Assembly (NCBI GenBank): GCA_905221605.1
Contig: CAJNDS010000668.1
Span: forward strand, 160,001 to 224,000
Direction: 5' to 3'
Origin: Symbiodinium natans
Lineage: Eukaryota > Sar > Dinophyceae > Suessiales > Symbiodiniaceae
Length of the DNA: 64,000 nucleotides
Shown here in pieces: positions 29,501 through 40,100 of the stretch (its first letter is position 1; the number at the start of each line of letters is the position of its first letter). Both the position numbers and the translations under genes were made by a program. The notes beneath the pieces were generated by a model. It was not told the origin of the DNA and searched no databases. It saw nothing but the letters and a program-made list of their open reading frames with translations.

Positions 29501-30268
29501 AGTCAGGTGGCCAGCGGCCTATTCCGATCAGGTTCCGCGCAGCTTCTGGGTGTGCAGCTGCTCTTAGTTCTTGCCATTCTTGGCTGGTCACTCCTTACAG
29601 TGACCTTCGGCTGACTTCCTGTGAATTGCAAGTGCGTCAAGTTGTTCGCTGTGCCTGCGGTACGTTCTCGTGCCCATGTTCTCGTTCTAAGATTTCAACA
29701 CGTTAGCTACAAGGAGGCTTGCCTACTGTATCGCTTCTTTATCCTTCTTCTTGACCACAAAATCCTTAACCCTCAACAGATGAGGATGCCCTTCTTCTTG
29801 CTGGTTGGCTGGGCGGTCGGTGGAGATTGTCGAAGACCTCGACGTGGATTGCGAATTGATCCAGCAGTCGAACTGATCGGCTTGGACCAGGTTTACCATG
29901 GATGCCCTGCCAAAAAGAAGAAGAAAGCGGTGGCTGAAGAGTCCGTTCCTGCCATCGAGGTGGGGTTTGATTTTAAGATGTTTCCCAATCCGTTCGAATC
30001 CCTTCCAACGCTCATGTCACTGATGACCCACTCTACAGTATCAAGTGAGGTCCCGTCTACCTCACTGACGAATCCAATTTTCCCTGTCGAAACAGCGGTT
30101 CCAGGAATCCTGCCACCCCAAACCCAAAGCCCTAAAATCCTGAACCCGAAATCCTGGGCAATCGAGGTGGGTGACATCCTCGACAATACCGATGAAAGCA
30201 GCGAGCTGCCAGGTCGGACTTTGGGACATCTTATATTTTCCTCATTTATTTTTTTCTGGGGGCCCTAA
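26571..30268 (+). CDS. AMT: ammonium transporter A (AMT/MEP/Rh family), eight exons
   Basis: Exons 26571-26651, 26888-27643, 27856-28001, 28437-28519, 28645-28679, 29507-29601, 29785-29959 and 30167-30268 join in phase to about 490 codons, normal for the family. It is a membrane channel for ammonium uptake with 11 expected helices. Visible landmarks: FVILTMQSGFAMLEMG near residue 35, AGSGPVHLLGA with the first pore histidine, GITGSKW, TTINATFGGG, VANGILGSLVAITAGC, DDPVGAMGVHG with the second pore histidine, and the cytoplasmic GLRIDP.VELIGLD.VYHG tail. The tail then has PAKKKKK. The start follows CTTTTTTTAG, a plausible trans-splice acceptor. Donors are GT, GA, GC, GC, GC, GA and GT; all acceptors are AG|G. 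The ends of the last exon are the least certain part. Confidence 0.88.
26652..26887 (+). other. transporter A intron 1 with TTTAGGG array, absent in B
   Basis: GT donor at 26652 and AG at 26886-26887. Copy B reads through the same codons (DDATW|VLTSS) without an intron. A TTTAGGG array (26690-26773) lies between two near copies of one sequence, GGACCCAGAGTAGGCTCTTG (26658) and GGACCGGAGTAGGCTCTC (26778). Confidence 0.8.
27644..27855 (+). mobile_element. probable introner-like element, family E, in transporter A
   Basis: A 212-bp intron with GA donor and AG|G acceptor. The 8-mer GAGGCAGG spans both splice sites (27637-27644 and 27849-27856), like a target-site duplication. The interior holds TGGGCCCTTAA and CCTCCTTTAAAG sequences shared with repeats at about 21054, 34790 and 41256. 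Confidence 0.6.
28820..29140 (-). repeat. long CCCTAAA array in transporter A intron
   Basis: More than 40 heptamers with occasional CCTCCTAAA and CCCTAAG variants. A unique island (29141-29243) and a TTTAGGG array follow, so an extra exon inside this intron cannot be excluded. Confidence 0.95.
29244..29405 (+). repeat. TTTAGGG array in transporter A intron
   Basis: About 22 heptamers, with the interruption GGAGGCTAGGG near 29322 mirroring the CCTCCTAAA variants of the array at 28820. Confidence 0.95.
29960..30166 (+). other. transporter A last intron with 14-bp flanking repeats
   Basis: GC[C/A]ATCGAGGTGGG occurs at 29951-29964 and 30158-30171, spanning GT donor and AG|G acceptor. Splicing gives PAIE|VGDILDN. 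The unspliced frame is also open, which is why the exact C-terminus is uncertain. Confidence 0.5.
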
Positions 30269-31440
30269 ATACATATATATAAGCATATATATATACCTAA
30301 ACCCTAGACCCTAAACCCTGAACCCTAAACCCTAAACCCAACATTCCACTATTCTTCAGGGCGTTTAATGGCCAACCCAGGCTAAGCCTGCCTCAATTGT
30401 GCGGGGTGGAGCTGTGAGTCGCAATTTTTTTGTCAGCCCGCAGAGGGACCTTCGGTTTTCCTGCCGTGCCCAAGGCATGTGCTTGTTCTAAAGGCCCGAA
30501 GCCCTAAACCCGAAACCCGAAACCCGAAACCCGAAACCCTAAACCCTAAACCCTAAACCCTAAACCCTAAACCCTAAACCCTAAACCCTAAACCCTAAAC
30601 CCTAAACCCTAAACCCTAAACCCCTTCACGCCCCAAGGCTTCTCGGTGCTAGGCCGAGCTATCCGCGTTGCTTCTTTGGACTTAGGCCTTAGGCCTTCGG
30701 TGCTGCTCTGTGGCGTCGCAACTTCCCAAACACACAGTGCACAAAGGGGCTCCTGGGGTTTAGGGTTTAGGGTTTAGGGTTGAGGGTTTAGGGTTTAGGG
30801 TTTAGGGTTTAGGGTTTAGGGCTAGGGTTTAGGCTTCAGGGTTTGGGGTTTGGGGTTGAGGGTTGAGGGCCTTTTGCAAGGGCAGGGCCTCTAAGGGCCT
30901 CGAAGTCCTTAAGAAAGGTGTTTAGGGTTAAGGGTTAAGGGTTTAGGGTTTACCCCGGAAGGACTCAATGAACCCTAAGATGGGGGTCGTATACCCTATA
31001 CTACGAGAAGTCCCATTAAGGTCTATGAACCATAAAACCCTTATAGGGCTTAGGATTTAGGGTTTAGGGTTCATCTGGTCCCCAAGGAATAGCGACCCTT
31101 GGCCGCATCACCCAACTTAAGAAGCCATGTCTGTTTTGTTGCGAGACGCCCTAGAAAACTCTCAAGCCCTGAAGCCCTCAAGCCCCAGAAATTACCCTTA
31201 ATCCCCTATAGAATTCCAATCAAGCCCCAACCCCTAAACCCTAAACCCTAAACCCTAAACCCTAAACCCTAAACCCTAAACCCTAAACCCTAAACCCTAA
31301 ACCCTAAACCCTAAACTCCCTTAAGCCTTAACCCTTCCCCCCCCCCCCCCCCCCCGGGAAACCTCCAAAATAGCGAAGCCATCGGCTGCTAGGATCTTCA
31401 GCCTGCAGCCTCCCGAAATTCCCGAAACCTAAACCCATAG
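30269..31440. repeat. arrays and unique sequence between transporter genes
   Basis: CCCTAAA at 30505-30628 and 31225-31318, TTTAGGG at 30758-30860, a poly-C run near 31338-31355, and unique islands at 30630-30757 and 30960-31220 without a clear coding frame. Confidence 0.6.
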
Positions 31441-32076
31441 TAACCAGAATGAGTGGGGACCATAATAGTAACCACAGTAGCCATCATGATAACTACAAGC
31501 TTAGCCATAGTGACCATACTAAGAACCATCGTCTAAGCCATAATGGCATTCACAGCCATACTGAGGGCTTCACCCTGAAGCCCTCAAGCCATGAAACCCT
31601 GAAGACCAACCTGCAGCGATGCGGTCGGGGATGTAAGCCCTGTGAGCTCGAGACCCTAAACCCTACAGCCTGAACCCCAAAGCCTAGCACTTTGACCCGA
31701 AGACTCTAAAAGCCTGCCCAGAAATGCACAGCAATGCACTGAAGGGCTTGGGTGTTTCGGGGGTTAGGGTTTAGGGTGTAGCAGACCTCAGCTCCATAAG
31801 CCACTTGAGACGCTTTAGGGGTTTTGGAGTCTTTAGAGGGTTTTGGGGGTTTTAGAGGTTTTAGGGCCCACAAAGTCCAATTTCCGCAGGGGGCCCCGGC
31901 TGTCTGATTCCCGCACCCTAAGCCTGACCACCCAACACAATACACCCTAAACCCTTAGTCGTGCAAGGCCCTAGCCGGCAAAAACTCATAAGCCCCCACC
32001 CTAAACCCTAGACCCTAAACCCTAAACCCTAAACCCTAAACCCTAAACCCTAAACCCTAAACCCTAAACCCGCAGC
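31441..32076. other. degenerate trinucleotide stretch and arrays
   Basis: 31440-31570 is rich in decayed ATA/CCATAATAG repeats; C-rich units occupy 31985-32070. No gene supported. Confidence 0.35.
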
Positions 32077-32178
32077 CATGTGGCCCTACCGGGAAAACCC
32101 CTTCCCGGGCCGCTGCGAGGGTACCGAACTGCCTTTGTGTCTGGCATGCCCCGCGGCATTTCATTCAGCCATCTCATT
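32077..32178 (+). CDS. exon-like island, unknown protein
   Basis: Following GCAG the frame reads MWPYRENPFPGRCEGTELPL then CLACPAAFHSAIS, ending at a TTTAGGG patch. Composition is good and the C-array/G-array flanks match the exon pattern. No family recognised. Confidence 0.4.
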
Positions 32179-32239
32179 AGGGTTTAGGGTTTAGGGTTTA
32201 GGGTAGGGTGGCGGCTACTAAACATAAGGATATCCCTTT

Positions 32240-32296
32240 CGGGGGGGGGGGGGGGGGGGGGTGGCTTTGGGTATATATATATATGTATATATATAT

Positions 32297-32336
<40 letters not shown>

Positions 32337-32470
32337 TGTATTTATTTATTTATTTATTTATTTATTTATCACTTATATATCTCACTATATACACACTATA
32401 TATATACACACTATGTATATATATATATATACATACTGTATATATATATATATATATGTATAGATAGAGT
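32240..32470. repeat. poly-G, TATT and TATA low-complexity tract
   Basis: A run of about 22 G, then (TATT)n, then TATA and TACACACTATA blocks. Simple-sequence DNA. Confidence 0.9.
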
Positions 32471-32554
32471 GTGTGAGGGAAGTTATGGGCGCTTAAACCC
32501 CTAAACCCCTGAACCCTGTGACATCAAAAGCTCCTGCATGGCAACTACATATAT

Positions 32555-32690
32555 AAAGCCCTAAACCCTAAACCCTAAACCCTAAACCCTAAACCCTAAA
32601 CCCTAAACCCTAAACCCTAAACCCTAAACCCTAAACCCTAAACCCTAAGAAATACACCCTAAAACCTAAACCCTAAAGCCCCTCCAAGTA
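32555..32690 (-). repeat. CCCTAAA array
   Basis: About fourteen perfect heptamers then degenerate units. Confidence 0.95.
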
Positions 32691-33025
32691 GGGTTTAGCA
32701 ACCCGAGACCGAGGCCAGACCTTCTCCATGTGATCTTCCTGCTTCACCTCTGCAGGAGGGGCGAAGGGGGGTTTAGGGTTTAGGGTTTAGGGTTTAGGGG
32801 CGAGGGGGGGGGGGGGGGGGCGTGGGGAGGGGCTTCCGTGGCAAGTCCTACATCCCTAAATCCCCTAAATCCGACATCCCTAAACCCTAACGCGTCAATT
32901 CCGAAGCATTGAATCCCCAAACCCGAAATGCCTAAACCCGAAATCCCGAAACCCTAACCCCACAATCCCTAAACCCTCAACCCCTAACCCCTCAATCCCT
33001 AAACCCTAAACCCTACATCCCGAAA
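32691..33025. other. short arrays and poly-G
   Basis: TTTAGGG at 32771-32800, poly-G near 32805-32821, then AATCCCTAAA variants. No convincing exon. Confidence 0.4.
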
Positions 33026-33026
33026 C

Positions 33027-33108
33027 GCTTCAGGCCGGCCTTCGCGGCCACGAAGTCCAGCACGGTGGACTCGCACCACTGGGCTTGGGGGCCCGGCCTG
33101 TTCGGGAG
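33027..33108 (+). CDS. exon-like island, unknown protein
   Basis: After GCTTCAG two frames are open, reading AGLRGHEVQHGGLAPLGLGA or RPAFAATKSSTVDSHHWAWG. Flanks fit an exon, but the frame is undecided. Confidence 0.3.
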
Positions 33109-33143
33109 CTTCATGGGTTCCCCTACTAACCCCCCCTCTAATT

Positions 33144-33490
33144 TTAGGGTTTAGGGTTTAGGGTTGAAGGTTTAGGGTTTAGGGTTTAGGGAGGGGCTTT
33201 GGGTTCAGAATTTCGTTTAGAGTTGAGGGCGTTTAAGGGGTGTCGGGTTTGGGGGATTCAGGGTTTCTGGGTTAAGGTTGAGGGTGTAGAGGGGGTTAGG
33301 GAGGGCTTAGGCTTTGGGTCTGTGTTTTCCGGCGCTACAAGCTTTAAGCCCCAAGCCCTAAGCCCTCAGCCCTAAGCCCTAAGCCCTGAGCCCTCAGGCC
33401 TCAGCCCTAAGCCCTAAGCCCTAAGCCCTAAACCCTAGACCCTCGACCCTAGACCCTAGACCCTAGACCCTAGACCCTAAACCCTAAACC
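33144..33490. repeat. TTTAGGG variants then CCCTAAG/CCCTAGA arrays
   Basis: G-rich degenerate array to about 33320 and C-rich CCCTAAG, CCCTCAG and CCCTAGA blocks from 33345. The G-then-C order fits an intron between the islands at 33027 and 33512. Confidence 0.7.
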
Positions 33491-33511
33491 CGATCCCTCC
33501 GACCCAAGGCC

Positions 33512-33585
33512 CAAGACATTGTGTCCAACTCCGCTGTTCTCACCCAGGAGGCCGGGCGGTCTTCAGGGGCACCAGAGACGTCCCT
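33512..33585 (+). CDS. exon-like island, unknown protein
   Basis: Frame reads AQDIVSNSAVLTQEAGRSSG then APETS between C-rich arrays. Protein-like, no family. Confidence 0.35.
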
Positions 33586-33835
33586 AAACCCTAAACCCTA
33601 AACCCTAAACCCAAAACGCTAAACCCTAAACCCTAAACCCCCCTAAACCCTAAACCCCCCTAAACCCTAAACCCCCCTAAACCGTAAACCCCCCTAAACC
33701 CTAAACCCCCCTAACCCCTAACCCCTAAACCCTAAACCCTAAACCCTAAACCCTAAACCCTAAACCCTAAACCCTAAACCCTAAACCCTAAACCCTAAAC
33801 CCTAAACCCTAAAACCCTAAACCGTAAACCCTAAA
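33583..33835 (-). repeat. CCCTAAA array with CCCCCCTAAACCCTAAA units
   Basis: Includes four to five copies of a 17-bp higher-order unit (33640-33715), then perfect heptamers. Confidence 0.95.
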
Positions 33836-33948
33836 CGACTGAAGGGCTATCAGAGTATGGGGAATGGGTTGGGCGTTCCACGGGTGCGAAGCAGCAGGAG
33901 CGGGTTCGAGCAGAGCGAGCCGCATATCATGTGCCTTGGCCAGGTCTA
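33836..33948 (+). CDS. exon-like island, unknown protein
   Basis: Frame reads EGLSEYGEWVGRSTGAKQQE and RVRAERAAYHVPWPGL, hydrophilic and protein-like, between CCCTAAA (left) and TTTAGGG (33966-34068). No family recognised. Confidence 0.45.
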
Positions 33949-34084
33949 CACCCAAAAATTACAGGGTTTGGTTTAGGGTTTAGGGTTTTGGGTTTAGGGT
34001 TTAGGTTTTAGGGTTTAGGTTTAGGGTTTAGGGTTTAGGGTTGAGGGTTTAGGGTTGAAGGTTTAGGGCCTAAATCCCTAAACC

Positions 34085-34368
34085 CTCAACCTCAAGGGGC
34101 TAACGGAGGGACCCGTATAAGGGACCTTAGGGGTTATGTAGGGGTTATTTGGGCGCTACTCAGGTAGATAGGGACTATATCAGGTATGCCTAAATCCCTA
34201 AACACTTGGGATGTTCCGTTTATACTGACAGCTCCTGAATAGGGATTATAATAGGGGGGGGGGGGGGTTACTACAATCTCCTTTAAGGGGCTGTTAGGAT
34301 AAGGGGAGCCATCCCAACCTAAACCCTCAACCAATGAACCCTGCTTAACTTTCACGCCTAATCCCTAC
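34085..34368. repeat. family D repeat and poly-G
   Basis: GGGCTAACGGAGGGACCC followed by TATAGGGACTATA is shared with 5090 and 40918. It also holds a run of about 13 G and CTTTAAGGGGCTGTTAGGAT, shared with 38500. Confidence 0.6.
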
Positions 34369-34475
34369 TTTAAGGTTCATAGGTAGCTATAGTTGGAGTT
34401 AAAAGTTACAAGTGCCTTATAAGTATAGCTACCATACTTCTAACCCTTCTTACACTACCCACCATGTACCTCCAA
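34369..34475. repeat. foldback repeat family A (diverged)
   Basis: AAGGTTCATAGGTAGCTATA on the left, TACCCACCATGTACCTCCAA on the right. Confidence 0.65.
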
Positions 34476-35004
34476 GCAAGCCCCAAACCATTGCAAAGTT
34501 TAGCCCCTCAATCGTGTTAGTTCCCTTGAAGGCTTTTTGGGTTACCAGAGAGCGGTACGCATCATCATAAGATCACCAAAACCCGAAACCCTAAACCATG
34601 ATTCAGAGGACTGCCCGTATTGAGCTTTGAATCCACAAAGCAAGCCCTCTGCTTTGGAAATTTCCGTGAATGGTCATGAGTAGGGTCAGACATGCTTTCA
34701 AGCCAGTGAGCCCTAAAACCCTTTCAAGAACCCTTTCAATAAAGAATGGACTTTAGTAGTTCGATAATCTATCTACGGGTAGCTTTTCATGGGCCCTTAC
34801 GATGGTCCCTTACCTCCTTTAAGGGGTTCTGATGTCCTACCCTAAGAGTCTAATCTCGGGGTCGGAATAATTGCTAGTAGTATTCCTTAGGGTTCCTTTA
34901 TGCTACTTATTACTAACCCTAAATCCTAAACCCTAAACCCCCAAAACCCACCCCTACATTACTCTGAGTGGTACACTTTGCCTGCTCCTGATACCCCTAC
35001 CTCA
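34476..35004. other. unique sequence with family E fragment
   Basis: TGGGCCCTTACGATGGTCCC near 34793 and CCTCCTTTAAGGGGTTCTGA nearby belong to family E. The rest shows no supported gene. Confidence 0.4.
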
Positions 35005-35075
35005 GGCGCGTAGAAGCGCCGCAGCTGCAACGGCGGCCGCTAGAGCGGCAGAGGAGGTTCTCAGTGGCTTGGCCG
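35005..35075 (+). CDS. exon-like island, Ala-rich helix
   Basis: After CCTCAG the frame reads RSAAAATAAARAAEEVLSGL, an Ala-rich amphipathic helix, then a TTTAGGG array (35080-35140). No family. Confidence 0.4.
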
Positions 35076-35189
35076 GCTTAGGGTTTAGGGTTTAGGGTTT
35101 AGGGTTTAGGGTTTTGGGTTTAGGGTTTAGGGTTTAGGGCTTCCCGGCCAGAGCAGCCTTTGAAGGTCGATATCCCAGACGCTCCAATA

Positions 35190-35345
35190 ATTACTTTTCA
35201 AATGTGGAGTATTCCTTAAACCATTCAAGGAACCCTAAACCCTAAACCCTAAACCCTCAACCCTCAACCCTAAACCCTAAACCCTAAACCCTAAACCCTA
35301 AACCCTGATTTCAGGAATATTCCCAGCTTCAGGGGTATTGGAGTC
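35190..35345. repeat. family C foldback interrupted by CCCTAAA array
   Basis: GAGTATTCCTTAAACCATTC on the left and TGATTTCAGGAATATTCC on the right match 26228-26333. At the middle the 26228 copy has only GGGATCCTCAGTA, whereas here 77 bp of CCCTAAA/CCCTCAA (35231-35307) is inserted. Confidence 0.8.
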
Positions 35346-35899
35346 CCTAGGTAGCCTAGCGCTAGTACACGACATTGCTCATGTTCACTGTCCCGAAACT
35401 CCTAGGTAGGACAAGGGGGACCCTCAAAAGGGAACCCTTCTTAACCCTCTTCTGGCTCTCTTTAGCAGGGACCTTACTGACCCTAATCCCATCCCCTATA
35501 AACCTGAAAGGGCTTCTGTGAGCTGATTGGCCCATCACATGGGATGAAGGGGACTCCCCGAAGAGACCAGTACCGCTCGATGAAGGAATATGCCGCAAAA
35601 CTTAAGGTCTCTTCCTTTTTAAGGGAGGCATTGGGCTGCCTAAACCCTAAGCCCTACAACCCTAAACCCCGAGCCCTAAATAAACCCTAAAGCCTAAACC
35701 CTACAACCCTAAACCCTGAGCCCTAAATAAGCCCTAAAGCCTAAACCCCAAGCCCTAAACCCTTTTTAAGGTGTATTGGGCTCTTTGGGTCAACCGGAAA
35801 CCCTGAGCCCCAGGCCCAACACTAGCACCAATGCAAGCAGGTAAGCTTTGCACCCTTTATCCCTAAGGCCAAGACCGAACATCTACGTGATGCCTCTAT
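35346..35899. repeat. unique sequence and a tandem C-rich block
   Basis: 35640-35765 is a tandem pair: CCTACAACCCTAAACC through CCCTAAATAA occurs twice. Another family C fragment (TTTTTAAGGTGTATTGGGCT) lies near 35762. No gene supported in 35346-35639. Confidence 0.5.
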
Positions 35900-36250
35900 A
35901 AGCCCTAAGCCTTACCCTAAACCCTCAAACCCTAAAACCCTAAGACCCTAAAACCCTAAATCCTAAAACCCTAACCCCTAACCCCTAACCCCTAACCCCT
36001 AACCCCTAAACCCCAAACCCCAAACCCTAAACCCTAAACCCTAAACCCTAAACCCTAAACCCTAAACCCTAAACCCTAAACCCTAAACCCTAAACCCTAA
36101 ACCCTAAACCCTAAACCCTAAGCCCTAGACGCGAAACCCTAAACCCTAAACCCTAAACCCTAAACCCTAAACCCTAAACCCTAAACCCTAAACCCTAAAC
36201 CCTAAGCCCTAAACCCTAAACCCTAAACCCTAAACCCTAAACCCTAAACC
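35900..36250 (-). repeat. long CCCTAAA array
   Basis: About 350 bp, first AACCCCT variants and then perfect heptamers, including CCCTAGACGCGAAACCC (36124), which also occurs in the array at about 26450. That shared rare variant suggests copying between the two arrays. Confidence 0.95.
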
Positions 36251-36278
36251 CCTCCTATGCTCTGAACCTCTGTCCCAG

Positions 36279-36345
36279 GCCTCTCGCAGCACCATGCGAT
36301 GAACGCGAAGAGGCGGCACAGCAACTCGGACCTGGAGTCGGAGAG
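36279..36345 (+). CDS. exon-like island, unknown protein
   Basis: Frame reads GLSQHHAMNAKRRHSNSDLE then SERALG, ahead of a TTTAGGG array. A basic, Ser-containing segment; no family. Confidence 0.4.
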
Positions 36346-36374
36346 GGCTTTGGGTGTGGGGTATTCGCATTTTG

Positions 36375-36492
36375 GGTTAGGGTTTAGGGTTTAGGGTTTA
36401 GGGTTTAGGGTTTAGGGTTTAGGGTTTAGGGTTTAGGGTTTCGGGTTTAGGGTTTAGGGTTTAGGGTTTAGGGTTTAGGGTTTAGGGTTTGG
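36375..36492 (+). repeat. TTTAGGG array
   Basis: About sixteen heptamers, nearly perfect. Confidence 0.95.
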
Positions 36493-37143
36493 GGGGTATT
36501 CTTCGGCCGGGTATTTTCGGATTCTGGGCATGGTCTTAGAGAGTATGGGCTTTTTAATTTTCGGGCATGCAGAGTACTGAAGGGCAGGGTAGTGTAGGTG
36601 TAGCGAAGGGGAACAAGGCTTATTTGGAAACTTGGCGGTTCATTTGGGAATTCGGGTATTAGGTCATTATAGGGTACCCGAAACCCTGAACAGCAACTCA
36701 GTCTAGGCCCACATCCGCATGAGTCTGGCTCCAATCTTGGACAAGGGTCCACAGCCGATGTAGGGGCCTCCAAAATTTGAATACGGTTCTGGGTTTTCTT
36801 GTATGACACACGGGGACCATAAGGGTACCATTTGCAGCTATTCCGGCCCCTGTATTAGGGGGCCGAGCAAGAGGTGCTTTCAACAGGACCCCACACCTAA
36901 AACCCTAAACCCTAAACCCTAAACCCTAAACCCTAAACCCTAAACCCTAAACCCTAAACCCTAAACCCTAAACCCTAAACCGCAGGGTGACTCGACCCAG
37001 GAGCCGAAAAAAATGTTCAGGACGCCCTAGACAGCCCTAAGCCCTAAGCCCGACACTTTACAAACCGTATCAGGGTGGGTTAGGGTTTAGGGCTTCAGAG
37101 GTTCAAGGGTTACGGCTTCAGAGGTTCAGGGTTTAGGGTTTTC
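36493..37143. other. upstream region of transporter B
   Basis: Unique sequence to 36890, a CCCTAAA array (36897-36980), then TTTAGGG and GGTTCAGGG units leading directly into the start codon at 37144. No polypyrimidine-AG is as clear as the one before copy A. Confidence 0.4.
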
Positions 37144-40100
37144 ATGGCAGAATCGGAATGGACGACGGATCGGAACGACGACCTTGCGGATGATGCCACG
37201 TGGGTTCTCACCAGTAGCTTCGTAATCCTGACCATGCAAAGTGGCTTCGCGATGCTGGAGATGGGATCTGCGACGAAAGGCCACGAAGTAAACATCCTCA
37301 TCAAGAATGTCTATGACGTGGTCTTCGGTGCCCTGGCCTATTATCTTCTGGGATATGGCATCTCCTATGGGGCTCCGTCGAACTCGTTTATGGGACTGGG
37401 CGAGTTTATCCTGGATATTTCGAAACAGGACGCCGTGGACTCGGGTCTGTGGTTCAGCGGCTTTCTGTTTCACTTCAGCTTTGCGGCAACCTCCACAACC
37501 ATTGTCAGCGGATGTCTTGCCATGCGTTGTCGCTTCGTGGTGTATTGCCTGTACGCCTTCTACGCTGTGCTGATCTACTCCTTTGTGGCACATTGGGTGT
37601 GGTCTGAAAACGGCTGGCTGGCGAAGTTAGGCGTCCATGACTTCGCCGGGAGTGGGCCAGTGCACTTACTAGGCGCTGCCAACGGCTTGATCGGGATTCT
37701 TGCGCTGGGACCGCGCCATGGACGCTTCGATGGCACCAGGCCCGCTGAAGACTTCAGGCCTTCCTCCCCTACCAGCATCTCGTCGAAGCCATGGATGAAC
37801 TTTAACAACTACTGATCTTCCTCATTTAAGTCGGAGTTCCTTGACCAGTGGAGAAGTAAGGTATTTTGATTGGCCTTTTCATGCTGTGGTGGGGCTGGAT
37901 TGGCTTCAACTGCGGCAGCTCCTTCGGAATTACCGGCTCGAAGTGGGTCCTGGCCACCCGTGCAGGGGTGACAACCATCAACGCAACGTTTGGTGGTGGT
38001 ATCTTGGCAACCCAGTGGTACCTTTACCCCGTTTTTTCGTTGGTAGTTCGCTTTATGAAGTAACCAACCCCAAAAAGGGGAACCTAAACCCCTAAACTCT
38101 AAACCCTAAACCCTTGTGGTTACCAGAAGTAGCCAAGGCATCGCTGCACTCCTCTACACCAAGCTCAAGACCAAGGGCAGGCATACTCGGGGAGCAGTCG
38201 CCAAAAAACAAGGGCCCTTAGCTTCTTGTGGGTGTGCGAATCAAAAGTCAATTTGCATGTGTATGGTATGTTGCATATGTTTTTCTATACATATGTATAT
38301 ATAGATGTATACATCTACAGTTTAAGAGTACCTTGTTCAGCCTGTGGTGAAAGTACTATAGTTTATATCAGCCTTCTACACATGGCAGAGCGGAGTCGAG
38401 TTGTTCAGAGACTCCCTCGCAACAAGAGCCCATTAGTTGGATGTTCCCGCTTACATTATAACAGTCCTTCAAAGGGATTATAGTGGGGTACTAGAATCCC
38501 TTTTAAGGAGCTGTTAGTATAAGGGGGAACATCCCAACGCATTAGATACATCTTGGCGGATGACGTCGCCAACGGCATCCTGGGATCGTTGGTGTCGATC
38601 ACCGCCGGGTGCGCCTGCTGCCACCCCCCGGAGGCGCCCGTCATCGGAGCCGTGGGCGCCGTGCTGGCCCTACTAACCAACGACTGGAGACCTGGCATTC
38701 GACGACTTAGAAAGCTACCACAAAACGGGGTGCTCTATATATACATATATACATATCCAACGACTGGAGACTTGGTGTTGTGTAGCTGGCTCATGCTTCG
38801 GGGCTCTTCAGCTTGGAGTGTCTGGTGTAGTTAGGTGAGCAGTTCTTGGCAGGTTGAAGCCCATGGCCAAAAAGTTCTCCTCTCATCCCGACCCGAATTA
38901 CACGGCACGTGTTGCAGCTGGGGCCGTCCACTTCATTTTCCTTAAGCACGGTGCCCACACCTATCCACAGGGTTGGCTTTGAGTATCTAGGGCCGCATGG
39001 AGTCGTGTCGTCTTAAGGCCCCTTCTCTACTTGGAGGATCAAGGGTAGTTAGAAGTCGGATTTTGAGTGCCCGAAGTAGGGTGAGGAGTACAATTGCCAT
39101 ACTTATAACCCTACATTTTGCTTCCCATGAACCTCCAAGTGCCAACATCCCGTAAGCAAACCAGGATGATGCGCCTGCGGCTCGACGACCCCGTTGGCGC
39201 CCTTGGCGTGCACGGGGCAGCTGGCGTGTGGGGTGTTTTGGCAGTAGGCGTGGGTGGGGCCTGGGCCGGGGCATCTCTAGAGCCTAAACCCTTCAAGCAT
39301 TGAGTCCTTAAACCCACGTTGTCATGCTGGCTGCGCTCAAACAAAGCAACGCCCTCCAGGACTTTTTGCTGATGAATCGCTGGCCGGGATCAAGGCACGG
39401 GACCCGAAACCCCAAGCCCTTAGGGTGTACCCATTCCGCAAGCACGCTCCTTGGAGGTTCATGGGTAATGAATGTAGAAGTATAGCTAGCATGCATATAA
39501 CCCTACTCATCACTACCCATGAACCTCCAAGTATATGCACTGTAGGATGCCTAAAGCTTGAAACAGTGCGCATCCTGGCGCTTAGGATGTGCTCTGAGTC
39601 CTAAACCAGCACCCTCCAAGCCCTAAACCTTAAACGCTAAACCCTAAACCCTAAACCCTGAACCCTGAACCCTGAACGCATAACCCCAAACCCTAAACCC
39701 TAAACCCGAAACCCTAAACCTAAACCCTGAACCCTAAACCCTAAACCCTAAACCCTAAATCCTAACCCCTAACCCCTAACCCCCCCCCCGCTCCCCCCCT
39801 CCCCCCCCGCCCCCCAAAAAAAAAGAAGCAAAAAACACCTAAACGAGGTGAAGAGCGGTCTCTTCAGAGGTGGTGATGCGGAGCTACTTAGCGTGCAGCT
39901 GCTGATGGTGCTTTCCATTCTGGCGTGGTCGCTCCTCACTGTGCCCCTCGGCTGAGATTCAGGGGTTTAGGGTTTAGGGTTTAGGGTTTAGGGTTTAGGG
40001 TTTAGGGTTTAGGGTTTAGGGTTTAGGGTTTAGGGTTTAGGGTTTAGCGTTTCCTTCAGCCCCCGCCAAAAGGCTTTTGTGGTGGTCTACGAGGCCCAAG

